NCBI GenBank assembly: GCA_947359465.1
Contig: OX375873.1
Span: 58,685,573-58,749,572 of the forward strand
Length of the DNA stretch: 64,000 bases
Direction: 5' to 3'
Source: Metellina segmentata
Taxonomy: Eukaryota; Arthropoda; Arachnida; Araneae; Tetragnathidae
Of this stretch, positions 48,310 to 60,239 are shown piece after piece. A program made the translations under genes and the position numbers. Every line of letters begins with the position of its first letter. The first letter of the stretch is position 1. The notes under the pieces were generated by a model. That model made no database searches, had not been told where the DNA came from, and saw only the letters and a program-made list of their open reading frames with translations.

Positions 48310-48530
48310 ACAGTATTTAAAATAATAAAATGTAACTACTTGCACATTTTGAAAATAAGCACTTTAAATCGCAATCCCATTCAAATCAGCCCTCGCGTAG
48401 CAAAACAAAAAATGATTGAAAATCCTACTGTATTTAAAGTATTAAAGTGTACCTACGGTCATTTAGGATATAAGCACTTTAGTCCAATTCAAATCGACCC
48501 TCATGTAGTAAAACAAAAAATGATTGTAGA
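48310..48530. repeat. 117-bp tandem duplication
   Basis: GTATTTAAARTAWTAAARTG appears at 48312 and 48429, followed in each unit by ATAAGCACTTTA, ATTCAAATCRRCCCTC and GTAAAACAAAAAATGATTG. The units have diverged by roughly 15-20 percent by eye. Confidence 0.85.
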
Positions 48531-48849
48531 GTGACGAAAGAAATCGTAAAGAGTAGCATGAGAAAATTGAAAAAATCTTTATTTTTCTGAGCACTAGAAA
48601 ATTTTGTTGAAATTCCAGTACAATTCAAAATTATAAAACTTAAACCGTGTACAACTTAACGAGTGTTACGTGTACGATTGTGAAAGACTGAAGAAAGCAA
48701 GGAGCATGTATTAATTTGAAAACGGTCTGAGTTTAGTCGGAAGGAACTGATAACAATAAATCATTAATTTTAAGGAGGGGATAATTCATTAAACATCAAC
48801 GTAATAACGCTACAATTTCATAGAAATCAATACAATTAATCAAAATCCA

Positions 48850-49191
48850 TTAAGTTTGACTTGTGTGTCGTTTAACATAGAAGTTGAATTGCCTCCAGTT
48901 AGTGGTGATTATTCTAGAAGCATATAAGCTAAAAATGTAAGTGCGCTGAGTTTTTTTTAAATTATTTTTCTGAAGGTCATGCACGAATTCTTTCAGCATG
49001 CATTCTACAGTTTTGTTTACACGATTCATAGCTTGTTTTAGACTTGTTGAACAATATAACCATTCATTTTTCACCCAATAAACTTTTATAGTAGCCCATA
49101 CAACTAACCAGAGGGCTAGATCAGTATTAGTAAATGTAAGACGTTTGCGGGACATATCCAATAGATAAGAGATTTTCAACCAATGGGCCAT
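48850..49191 (-). CDS. Unrecognised 113-codon ORF (low confidence)
   Basis: An open frame starting MAHWLKISYLLDMSRKRL with hydrophobic stretches (DLALWLVVWATIKVYW at residues 25-40) and a C-terminal basic, polar part. I do not recognise a family. It lies antisense in the thrombospondin intron. A single-exon small gene, a decayed receptor-like gene exon or chance are all possible; in AT-rich DNA a 113-codon frame can occur by chance. Confidence 0.2.
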   Translation of the reverse strand: MAHWLKISYLLDMSRKRLTFTNTDLALWLVVWATIKVYWVKNEWLYCSTSLKQAMNRVNKTVECMLKEFVHDLQKNNLKKTQRTYIFSLYASRIITTNWRQFNFYVKRHTSQT

Positions 49192-49904
49192 AATAATAGC
49201 ATTGGTGTGCTTTATAGATAGCGAAAAGGTTTAAAGTGAATAATATTTATTTCATTTCAATGGTTAGTAGCATGTTTACAAATAATTTCAAGTATTTGCT
49301 TCTATTTTTAATAATCGGACAAATATTTTTAACTTTATTCTTTATTACAAGCATCATAAAATAATTATTTCAAAAAGAAATTTAAAAGTCATTGAACAAA
49401 AGAGATAGGAAATTACTCTATTCATTGTTATTTTTCTCGTAAATTTATCAAAATTACCCACATTCTCTCTTTATATGGTGTGTCGTAGAATCTAAATAAT
49501 TGCTTATGTGTACCACGGGAATTGCTTATAATAATTGCTTATGAGTACCATGGATGGAAAAGGTTGAAATTCTGTTTGAGAGCAGTTTTCCATACTGTTT
49601 TCGACACAAAGCCTCCAAGACAATTTATTTTCGGTGCGCCATCTGGAAAACTTCATCTCAACTGATAATAAATTACTGGTATACATGAACCTATAATTTT
49701 CAAATTTTACCATAATGTTGTGACAATGCATAACAGTAGTGAGTGTAATGTATGGTAAAGTGGGTGTTTCCTTAAGACATGTTGAGGCTACAAACCTTTT
49801 AACCCCATATTGCCCACCACTCTTGCTCTTTAATGGCCCTTTCTTTTCCTGGATCTAGCATTGACCACAAAGTTCCTTCAGTGCCCACATGTGGACGTAA
49901 TCTT
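49192..49904. other. Intron sequence, no gene seen
   Basis: AT-rich; no repeat or coding support. A short duplicated phrase (GAATTGCTTAT / TAATTGCTTATG) lies at 49499-49540. Confidence 0.4.
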
Positions 49905-50105
49905 CCACTTTGGTTGTCTAAACGAGGAATCTGGTCATTTTAAAAACTGACCAGTTATTCATGTACGACATGTCATGTCATCAAAAGAAAACTGACCAGA
50001 TTTTGATCTAATCATCATAAAAAAAATTCCGCAGAATGTCTATGAAGAGATATCTCGGCTCAATCTCCAAATTGGTCAGATCTTGATCACTTCGAGGGTT
50101 GAGGA
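49905..50105. repeat. piggyBac-like MITE family member, worn
   Basis: Left part TTTGGTTGTCTAAACGAGG and AACTGACCAGTTATTC; interior AGAAAACTGACCAGATTTTG; right part AGAGATATCTCGGC, TTGGTCAGATCTTGATCACT and CGAGGGTTGAGG, the expected inverted terminus. Confidence 0.55.
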
Positions 50106-51135
50106 AATGCCATGGTATTTTTTCGTTGTCGAAACAAAACTGAGACTACATCAAAGTAATGGTCTTTTATGCGATTCGCAGAACCTAACTCATGCCACGA
50201 TCACCCTATAAAATCAAATCTAATCATCCCGACACTCACAGTCAGTCAGTCGCGCAGGGGCCATCCCGAAACGATCTCTACACCTCTCCCATCCTTCCAA
50301 TCTCTTTTTCAAATGCTAGGCAATTCATAAATTCGTCAATTACAGTCTCTATAACGACTCCGCCGCGTCGAATTTCCCATGTGGATCCTCCGATCACGTT
50401 CCCAGTTTCCCATAGTCCAATTAAACTCCCCCCTTCACTCTTCGACTAATGACCGGTGATATACAATTCCGCCGGCCATGGGTCTTAATCTGCGTCACAG
50501 GTTCCACGCTCCTCCTCGGGTTGAGAGAATTCCCATAGACCGGCCGCTTTGTGGGTCAGCGTTAATTGGTTGTCCGAAGGGGGGGGGATGATAGTTGCCA
50601 TAGCCAGTGAGAACGTCGCCTTTGTCTCCGCAGATGAGAATGCAAAGGCTCGGATTACTAGGCATGTGTATTAGATTTGTACCTAGTCGTCAGCTTCGTA
50701 TGACTGAATAAGATGGATATTCAATTAGTCATACGCTACGAGGTGAATACGATTCTCCGGTGGTCGCTGTGTTTTGTTTGCGCCGAAAGGATATTTGTTT
50801 TAGTATATATAACATTTCCATAGACTACTATCAATTACATAATTACTTTGTGTGAACTGCGAATTACATAAATAACAGAATGAGGTAGGTATTCATACGT
50901 ACCGAGAAGAACACACAATCGGGGTTTTCACTATTGTATGCTTCAACGGTGGTTTTGTTTTGCTTTTTGACATTGTATTCCGTTCGTAGCTTTCTATAGG
51001 CGGTTATTATTCGAGTCGATGAGTACAAGTTTGAACTGCATATCATTGTCGAGTGTTATTATTTTGTCGTATTTGTTTAGTATATTCTGGTTTGAGGTAT
51101 GGAGATTTTGTTTTTTTTGTTTTAACCCTTTGAGG
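50106..51135. other. Intron sequence, no gene seen
   Basis: 50160-50700 is a GC-richer unique island with an 85-codon plus frame (50192-50449) that shows no domain. Nothing further supportable. Confidence 0.45.
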
Positions 51136-51244
51136 ACAAGTTGATGCCGAATGGCGCAACGACATTCATGGATATTCGTCAAGCAACATCCATGAAAGTT
51201 GCACCCCAGTATTTTCTGACTATTTACAATTTTTTTATATTGCC

Positions 51245-51720
51245 ATCGATATTATGCTTTGGTGGACGTTCTCATGACGACTCTGGGACCCGTAGTTGTA
51301 GTAAAACAGATCATGAACGCTGCGTACTGTCTGAGCATCATTGCGGATCAGTTGTACCCTTACATGGCGTCTGTCTTCCCAACTGGAAATGGAATCTTCC
51401 AGCAGAACAACGCCCTATGTCACAAGGCTCGGATTGTGTTAGAGTGGTTTGATGAGCATACTGATGAATTCCACTTAATGTCCTGGCCACCTAACTCGCC
51501 GGATGTTAATCCGATAGAGCACATTTGGGGTGTCATGGAGCGGCAGCTCAGAGCTCAAACACCACCATGTCCGAATATCTCGACTTTGCGTGACCGCTGC
51601 TCAGACATTTGGTACAACCTGTCTAAAGTCATGCACCTAGAACTTGTGGTATCTATGACCAATCTAGTTGCAGCTGTTTTGCAGGCCAAAGGAGGCGCAA
51701 CGCGTTATTGAGCAGATGGC
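51245..51720 (+). pseudogene. Tc1-like transposase, C-terminal remnant
   Basis: The 150-codon open frame 51259-51711 covers the C-terminal half of a DD34E Tc1-type transposase: YPYMASVFPTGNGIFQQNNA (the usual catalytic Asp of the QQDNA motif reads Asn), then EWFDEHTDEFHLMSWPPNSP, DVNPIEHIWGVMERQLR (Glu of the DDE triad), and an end at GGATRY, a common Tc1 C-terminus. The N-terminal DNA-binding half is absent and the first catalytic region is not visible upstream. A different Tc1 lineage from the 47.5-kb element, judged by sequence. Not functional. Confidence 0.85.
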
Positions 51721-54595
51721 CATAATGTTTTGGCTCTTCAGTGTATGTTATATTCTTATTGTATCTTAATAATTTTAACGGCCAATAGATGGCGCTAGGG
51801 ACATCAAATGTATGTGCGAGAGATTATTATCTTTGAGAATGGGCGGAGACACGTACGTATTCTCGTGTGATCCATTTCTTTTGTGTCCGTGATGTTCTTC
51901 ATTAATAAACTGGTATTTGTTAAAAATCGCCTCCTTCTCTCATGCCTTGTCTGATAGTTTTAAGTGGAAGATAAAAGAAATACAAACAATACAAAATGTA
52001 ATACAAACGCTACTATAGACACATTAAATTTTTCTATAAGCAGTTAACGAGACAACAAACAATGGTGGCATTTAGAAAATGTTTTAATCCATGTTTATTG
52101 AACCATTGCATGTAGTGGTAGGTATTCTAGCAGTTCCACAAGAGTGTCAGCATCATTTATATTCCTTTTCTTTTGTGTAAAAGTAATTTTTTAATCAATT
52201 GATACATAAGTCTTACAGAAAGATTAAAATACGTTCCGTTAAGAGTTATAAAAATGATAAAACAATTTCAGCTTCACGGGTTTAAAGCCTAAAAGCATCT
52301 GCTTCTCTGAGTTTATTTACTTCTCTCCTGGGCCTATGTAAAAAAGATTTCGTGGAAAATATTCTTTCGGCTTTTCATTTATCTTCCAATCTCATAAATA
52401 GTCTAGGGTCCTCTGAAACAGCATCCAGATTCCAAATGCAGCCATCCACCAACGATCATGGACGAAGTTATATTGAAAATAAAATGTTTCCGTGAAAGAA
52501 AAAATATTCGAGACGAAGGCAAAGCACTGGGTGTGAGTTAAGGGGTCATATCTGGTACAAGCCCAAGGAAAAGAAAATTGGATCCGAACATATCCCGTTG
52601 ACAAATAATCTGTCATACAGCTCCCCATCCATCACACTTGTCGCTCTGGCAGCTATTGACCTTTGTCATATTGTGTCATTTGTCACCTAGCGTCCGAAGA
52701 AAGAGAATGAGGAGAACGGTCATCGGCTATTATTGGGTCCTTCGGAGTGTAGATTTTCATCTGGCTTTGATTCCAAAGGCTTCCGGATTTATCCTAACGC
52801 AATTGCCGATAGCGGAATGCCGTTTTTATATGTCCAGTTCTGGTGGAAATGCGTGAATGTTATTCTATAGAGAGACGTTGTTACGGACTTTTAAACGGAT
52901 ACTGATATTTTTATTAAAAAGGTTCAGAATTGTATAGATTTCAAATTTTGGTCAGCTAATGGTCAGCATTTTAGCATAGAAATGTACAATTATATATGAA
53001 CGCTGTATTTAAATTCAAAAGTTAGGGCTTTATTTCAAATAAGTAAATGTATACGACCTATAAATTATATTATGCTGTCGAATGTCGAGCATCGTTTGTT
53101 TCATAATCAAAGATTTTGGTACATCAGTTTGGATGGGAAACGTTTTATCTATATCCCCCTAATTATCTTGGAAGGTAGGATATTTTTTAGGTCTGAAACT
53201 ATGGCTACATTTTCACCTAGTCTGTGATAATTTGTTACAAACAATTAACAACCGTTTAACGTGCGATTGATAAAAAAAAGCTTACAAAAAATTGAATATT
53301 GTTGAGGATAACATCAAAACTACAGAACATCGACTTATATTTATGACGACTATGAATTATTAACATACAAATTGAAGACGGAACCAACTTTTGAAAACCA
53401 ATGATTCCCTTATCTTAACTGTGTTCTCCTCGAGTGTTTTTGTGCTTCTACTTGCTGTAAAAGGTATTGCTGTAAAATGTAAACCATCTGAAGGTAAAGA
53501 TTTTACGTCAGGATATCCAATGCTCTCTATTAATAAAAAACGAAGTTACCTTACTATACACACAAGTGAAGTCAGATCCGAAATACGTACCAGAGACACG
53601 TTCTACCACTAAAACACTGTGCCATCTAAATTAACCTTACAAAAAGCCTCTCATAGCGACGGGTCAAAGCTTTGTCTAGCTATGCAGGAAATTTATATTC
53701 AATCATCATATGATCCATTATTCAATTAGCAATTAGCAATCCATTATTCAATACCCCTCTACTTGATAGTACACTCCCTCTATCGAACTGGTGTTCTTAT
53801 TCTAATAGCTAACTTTTTTTCACACAATATTTATATGAAAATTATAAAATATGCTTACAGCTTCAATCTCTACTAATGTATCTTTCCTATCTTATTTCCA
53901 ATCCAAAGCCCTTTCTGAATCGTGCACTGGACGTGCACTTGGATATAGTGCATTATAAATAAAGGTGCCCAAATAAAAGCGCTCAGATGTCTTATCAATA
54001 AAAAGTCGAAAACAATATTGCATAAGTCTCTATAAATGATACCTATGCTCATAGGCTGCAGTAGTAGCACAATATATATGAGTTTTAGTGTAAAGGCATG
54101 TCTTAATGGGAAAAAGAACATTATTTCCAACAGCAAACTAGAGAATTTACTATTTGTCTGTCCGCTATTTGTCAGAATTGCTGTACAGCATGCTTAGGTA
54201 TTTTCATAGGAATGAAAATCGTAAGCCCATTTTATATCAAAATGTGATTTTTTGAGGTGCCACAGTTGGAGCCTGTGAGCTATGTGTATATTTCCACTCA
54301 CATTATCAAGTTTTTTTGATCGGTGACTTTCTGATGTTTGCATGTGGGGGTGGACAATAGATCAAAAATAATGTTTCTCAAATCATAGAATAATCAGTAC
54401 AACTATTCAAAAACCTTTCAAAACAACTGCTGGAAAAAGACTGGTATTTTAATTTTTAGAAGAATTAGTAGACCACTTCTCCACCTTTCCTTTGATTTAT
54501 AAAAACTAACGGAAATTCAATAAAAAATATTTTCTTCTAAATTTGACATAAATGCTTATAAGGGCATATTTTGAAACCTTTTTCTTACTTTTCAG
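51721..54595. other. Intron sequence up to the second exon; no gene seen
   Basis: 52390-52860 is a GC-richer unique island. The frame at 53391-53612 has a hydrophobic stretch resembling a signal peptide but lacks an ATG start. The intron ends with the TTTTTCTTACTTTTCAG acceptor at 54595. Confidence 0.45.
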
Positions 54596-54751
54596 TACAC
54601 AAGCACTGCCGAGACAATCCATGTCATCCTAATGTCCAATGTGTAGACACTTCTGACGGATTCAGATGTGGGCCATGTCCGCGAGGTTACACAGGGGACG
54701 GTGTGAACTGCAAGAAAGTCGTTACCTGTAACGACAGGCCTTGCTTTGATG
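54596..54751 (+). CDS. Tsp: Thrombospondin exon: EGF-like module 1 and start of module 2
   Basis: A 156-bp exon between a TTTTCAG acceptor and a GTATGT donor, phase 1 in and phase 1 out. The first two bases complete an Ile codon with the last base of the 31477-31531 exon. It encodes 51 residues: a complete six-cysteine EGF-like module (C-x4-C-x5-C, then FRCGPCPRGYTGDGVNC) and the opening of the next (VVTCNDRPCFD). The CGPCPxGYxGxGxxC pattern is typical of thrombospondin EGF modules. The product would be a secreted, multimeric, calcium-binding extracellular matrix glycoprotein. An in-frame extension past the donor shows no cysteine pattern, supporting the splice call. Confidence 0.85.
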
Positions 54752-55359
54752 GTATGTATATGATAATCAAATTCTCGAATATAGCTCAAGGACATTGTGA
54801 TATTGATAGTAGTAATCCGTCTTGTTTTATAAATTCTGAATATATACAGCTAAATTCTTATTTATCACATACCGATATTCCTTCGAATTCAAATTTACGC
54901 AGCTGTAATAAAAAATTACAATTTATCAGCAATATGGGTGAAAACTATCACACGTGAACGCCGTTTTACTTATAGCAAAAATTTAGTATAAAAGATTTTG
55001 AAACTGTTTACGTTTATTTACCCTACATATATCATTTATTGAAATTGGAATATCAAATCAGAACACCACTTTACTAGTAGCATTTAAATATATGTGTATA
55101 TACGAGTCGAGACCTTGATATACCTTGTTTAATCATTTCACGGACTGTGGGACTTCAGATGTCCCACTTGATCTAAGTTTCGTGCAGTCTTCCCTTCATG
55201 ACTCTTTCACAGTTTTGATCTTCTTGAAAATTGAGTCTTTCCTAGGATTCTTTTCAATTAATCGATGTGGTTATTTAATCAATATGCGGTGGTAATGGTG
55301 GAAGCAAAAGCACACTACTCACTCGGAAATATCATGACCCTCAGAAAGTTAAGGAATAC
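54752..55359. other. Start of second thrombospondin intron (9.0 kb); no gene seen
   Basis: Begins with GTATGT. Unique AT-rich sequence. Confidence 0.5.
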
Positions 55360-56020
55360 CCAACCCTCCAAGTGGCTTCGATGAGATACCTCTTCATCAA
55401 TATACTGCCAATTATTCGATAGTGCCGAAATCAAGATCTGATTAGTTTTCTTCTAATAACTACTTATCTCATCCATCAAGATCTGGTCAGTTTTCTTCTG
55501 ATAACTATATATCTCATCCATCAAGATCTGGTCAGTTTTCTTCTGATAACTACATATATCATCCATCAAGGATCTGGTCAGTTTTCTTCTAACAACTACA
55601 TATATCATCCATCAATATCTGGTCAGTTTTCTTCTGATAACTATATATCTCATCCATCAAGATCTGGTCAGTTTTCTTCTGATAACTACATATATCATCC
55701 ATCAAGATCTGGTCAGTTTTCTTCTGATAACTATATATCTCATCCATCAAGGATCTGGTCAGTTTTCTTCTAACAACTACATATATCATCCATCAAGATC
55801 TGGTCAGTTTTCTTCTGATAACTATATATCTCATCCATCAAGATCTGGTCAGTTTTCTTCTGATAACTACATATATCATCCATCAAGATCTGGTCAGTTT
55901 TCTTCTAATAACTAGATATCTCAACCATCAAGATCTGATCAGTTTTCTAATAACTAGATATATCATCCATCAAGATTTGATCAGTTTCGTTAAGGACGAC
56001 ATAACTTGGCAAGACAACCA
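55360..56020. mobile_element. piggyBac-like MITE expanded by a 45-bp satellite
   Basis: Outer ends: CCAACCCTCCAAGTGGCTTC then GATGAGATA on the left; on the right, reverse complemented, CCTCTTGGTGGTTGTCTTGC. Between them, about 13 head-to-tail copies of a 45-bp unit (CATCCATCAAGATCTGGTCA, then GTTTTCTTCTGATAACTA and TATAT) occupy 55430-55985. Units come in two alternating subtypes (ACTATATATCT and ACTACATATAT), and some carry an extra G (AAGGATCTGG), pointing to amplification of a higher-order pair or group. The unit matches the interior motif of the family's short copies. Confidence 0.75.
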
Positions 56021-58839
56021 CCAAGAGGAACAAAATTTTATGTCAAGAAAAAGGCTTTAAGTAAACGCTTAAAATGTAATGTGTGTGATCAATGGTTTCT
56101 TTTACATTTTATTGCAATCAGTGTCATACGAAGAAAGCTGGTAAATCTTGCAGACATATAAATAACAAAATAGACACTATAACGTTATTGACGAAACGAG
56201 TTTTGAATGGATGGCAATGCGTGAGGAAACTATAAAGTTGCGTCCCAACTCTCCTGGAAGTTAAAAAAAAATATGTTTACTTTTGCATTGGCGTCAGGGG
56301 CAGTATAGTGATCGCCTCGCCAAAATCTTGGCTCTCACTTCCGACCATCTTCCCTTTGCATGAACAACTTCTCTCGTCTATTAAAATAGTTGGCGAAGTT
56401 TGGTGGAGGGAGGAATTTTTTCCAACGAAAAAGAATTTTTACTTTTACCCCAAAGAAAAGGGGAAAACGTGAAAAAAAGCAGAATAAAAATTCCACACCC
56501 CAGGCTTGTATAGGAAAATATTTTTCGCCTTGCAACATTTTTTCAAGTAACATTCTTTTGTTTTTGTTTTGTTGTTTGCTATCCACGTTTCCTCTCTTAG
56601 TTCTTTAGCCTCTCCTTATCCGAGAAAGAAATGTCCTCTCCAGAGTAACTTTTTTTGCATAAAAAAGAAGCCAGTCATCCCGAGTGTTCACCGGCCATTG
56701 CTTTTCCTTGGTAGAGAGTTTCTTTAGTAGAAAGTTGCGTGAGAAGAGGGTATACACACAACATCGCACACATGCACCAAATCATATGGAGGAAATAAGG
56801 GAACAATGCCATATACTCTTATGTACAAATCTCCCTGCTTAGACATTATACTATGAATGGCCTCGTACGTATCCAACAAAGAATATACCTAGTTGGATAG
56901 ACATTAATATCCATGCTTCTCTATATAGTGTTATTTTTCGTTTCCTATTGAGTCTGCCACCACGAAATCCTTAAATTAATGGAATTTCTCAGCTCCAACA
57001 TTGATTATATCTGTGAGAGCTGAGAAGTCTAAGTCGAAAGTTCTCAAAATAACTTTTCTTTTCTTTCGAAACTTTTATAGGTCATTTTGGCTGTCTGACA
57101 TCTGTATTTAACATTGTTATTTGTTTTTTAAATGATTCAAAGTTTTTTTGTTTTGATTTTGTTTTTTGTTTATGTTTATGTTCTGTTTTTTTTTTGTTGG
57201 TTGTTTGTTGTTGTTTGTTTTCCCGTTTCGTTCTGAGTTAATTTTTCAAACTTTGTCATCCTCTTCTTATGTCATTTTCTATTTTTGTGCTTACACGTTT
57301 TGCCCTTCACTTGCCTTTCCCCTTCTGTGTACTTAAATGTTTATCTATGTATTGTGGATTGCTCAGTTCTCCCTTATCCCAGAATCTCCTCCGTAAGGTG
57401 GACTATACAGCTGAAAGCTGCACAGGTGAAACGGTGTCCGTCTACGGCGTCCAATCCAATCCAATAGAGTTCTGAACTGTAAATTTATCTTGGAAAGATC
57501 TTTGGGACCTTGAAACGCATAACTTCATTTCAGTCAACCTTCTGTATGTTTTTTTAAAGCAAATTCGAGAATCGAACTATTATATCTTACAGAGCAGGTT
57601 TACATATCTTACACAGAAATTATTTATGTAGAGTACCTGCTCCATTATGATCCATTTAATATCGAAAGAATCATCTGTAATAAAAAAAAACAAAGCACAT
57701 CCGAAAAGACGGAATTCTATTCAAAATAAATAGGAATGCTAAAAACACCATTTTTGAATCAGCACTCTGTTTCAGTCACGCAAACGCATATATTTTTTTT
57801 TGTGTTCTGGAAAGATTGAAATTTAGCATTAGAATTAATTTTAATAATAGGGCAACTTGAAAATGCCTTTTAACTTTTTTATAAAGGAGAGATAGTTAAA
57901 AAAAGTGAAGGTAAGACGAACTTGTAGTGTAGATGTAAGCTTGTCATATCTAAGTGCTTATAAAAGTTTACCGATGCGTCATTAACACACATTTTATTCT
58001 TATGAATTAGTATACTTCAATACAATCAGCAGTAATTTATATAAAAATCTGATTACATGCGTGACGAATTCTAGATCCTTTTCCATTTATCATTATTATT
58101 TCCGTTGGTAGTTAAACTCATGTAATGAGTACACGTAAAGACAAAATCTTATCTCAGCCATACGTGATGCAACTAGGAGCAATATAATTATTATTCTTTC
58201 CTCGAAGTTACAGATTTTAACAATCTAGTTATCTGATTTCGTGCTTCTGGCGAAACTATCAGAATTAATAACTTCAGTTTCAACTCTGCTATTAATCTCA
58301 CCTTTACAGAATTTCGATAAGAGAACTTCTCAATCTCTTTTAGTTGTTTCTGAATTATTAGCACAAGTTCTTAGCAAAGTTATCAGATATATTTGTGCTT
58401 GAGTTCAAGAAGAAATGTGACAAAACTAAAGTTTTGATAGTTAAGGGGGATAATAAATTATTCTTAAAAAACACAAATGTGCGAGATAGTCCTGTAAGCA
58501 GGGATATATGCAACTAACGTCATTGCAAATTGCGTGTTGAGGGTGGCGCTACTGCACAGAGACCACTCTCGACTAACCTTTTTATGGTGTTGTTTGCACT
58601 TTCCTGTTTGCAGCTTCTATAAAGGAGCGCAAAAAACAGATGTGATTTGAAGAACCGATGTGCTCGGTCAAATGTTTTGAAGCTGCTGGTAGGACATATA
58701 TATATCTATCACGGACAGTTAATAAGTGGAAAAGCATGTCGAACATTGTGTGTTCCAATATCATTCAAACTATGCTCTGTCATTTAGTGCAGTGTTTTTT
58801 TTGTAAGGACACTGTTTTATTTTGGAAAAATCCTTCATT
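56021..58839. other. Intron sequence, no gene seen
   Basis: 56330-56640 is less AT-rich with overlapping frames on both strands and no recognised domain. 57120-57240 is T-rich with GTTTGTTTGTTT-type microrepeats. No coding support. Confidence 0.45.
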
Positions 58840-59230
58840 ACAGTATTTTTTGGAATATGTTTACATATTGTTTACTAAATTAATGACAAGCAACCGCCTC
58901 TGGTTGCTTTGAAAATATGAACTCTTTTTACCATATTTTTTTCCCATTTAATTTCGACATCAGTGGACAGAACAGACCAGTCATTGTCATCAGTAAACAA
59001 ACAGAACATCCCTTATTGGGGATCGGAAAATCCAAGGTTAATTCATGAACGACCTCTTCATTCACAACATTTCCCTGTTACATTATTTATGGAATATGAC
59101 ATCGGACAAATGGTCGCCTCTGGCCGCGTTGCAAATATGGCTTCTTTCGAACACATATTCCAATCATATGAGCTCATTTTCGGAATGATTCGTTCAATTG
59201 CGTTTCGAACGTTTTCCTTTAGCTATTGAA
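58840..59230 (+). mobile_element. Mariner-type transposase fragment
   Basis: The plus frame within 58963-59229 encodes SSVNKQNIPYWGSENPRLIH, then ERPLHSQHFPVT, matching the V-N-x-Q-N-x-R-x-W-x-x-E-N-P-...-P-L-H region of arthropod mariner/IS630 transposases that precedes the second catalytic Asp. No flanking ends found. A stretch at 58885-58935 resembles 59100-59155 (CCGCCTCTGGTTGC versus TCGCCTCTGGCCGC), suggesting a worn local duplication. Confidence 0.55.
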
Positions 59231-60239
59231 TCGCTTGTTACTACTTAGCTTTCGTCACATCATTAAATAGTACTATTGAAAAAATCTGTCGCTGGGGAAT
59301 TAGGGGAACGAGGAAGGCAATCAACACCACTATATTTTGATATTATTTAACCAGGAAATGCGTCCCTTAAAATTCGCGTTGATGCAGCATGACTTGCATT
59401 TCCATCTTGTTTAAATCACACGTGCGAAAAGTCTTTTGTCAATAAATTTGAGACAGAAAGAAATTTCACAAAATCGCACAATATTGTTCACAACTGAAGG
59501 GTTTGCTGTAAAAGAGATGTAGCTCCAATTTTTAAAATTTTGGAAAACAGTAAAAAAGTTTGAAAATTCTAAGTTCAGTAAAAATATTTTTCTTGATAAA
59601 TTTCCTTAATTGTTCTTAACTCACGATTAGAGCTACATTTTCCTTGCACCAAAAGAAAGAATTTATTTTACCACAAGATAGTACATGTAACTGCAAACTA
59701 CCCCAGGATGGAGCTACCTTCTTTTTACGACAAACTTTTCAATTGACTCCTCGGAAAAATAAGGTCCCCTAATCCTTCCTCTAATTACAAACAGATGCTT
59801 TTCGAGTATGCATATATTGTTAAAAATGGGCAGGGAAATGCTGTGGATGAAGACGTCGTTCACGAACTAATCTTAGAATTTTTTATCCTCAATAAAGGCT
59901 GTTCTGTTTGTTTACGTATCCACTGTTGTCAAAATGTAGCGCGAAAAAATTGAACAAATCGCGTTTTCGAGAATGCACGTATTTGCAGCGTGACTAGAGG
60001 CGTTTATTTATCATCAATAGTGTAAGCAATGTGTAAAAAATTAACAAAAAATACTTTTTTGAAACGTTATTGAAAAACAAAATAGTGCCATTACATAAAA
60101 AATGCCCTGTGCTCAATTGGTTCACAAAATGTCGCTTATATTTCAAATATTAGTTGTTTCGAATGCACGGCTGTTTTAAATATAGTTGTTACTCAGGACT
60201 ATAGGTTTGTGAAATTATGAAAACTGCATGATTTATCTA
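59231..60239. other. Intron sequence, no gene seen
   Basis: AT-rich. ATTAGGGGAAC (59300) and its approximate inverse GGTCCCCTAAT (59763) might be ends of a small element but are too short to call. Confidence 0.4.

Noticed and set aside
50192..50449. 85-codon plus ORF rich in Pro and Ser
   Set aside because: Low-complexity composition only; no domain, splice site or promoter evidence.
53391..53612. 73-codon frame with a signal-peptide-like hydrophobic stretch
   Set aside because: Begins at TTG, has no ATG in a plausible place, no clear splice sites and no recognisable mature domain.
55430..55985. Regular 45-bp repeats resembling a CRISPR array
   Set aside because: Units are contiguous with no unique spacers, the DNA is eukaryotic, and the array sits inside a transposon-like element.
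59298..59775. Possible small element with ATTAGGGGA termini
   Set aside because: Only about 9-10 bp of inverted match, no target-site duplication and no second copy.
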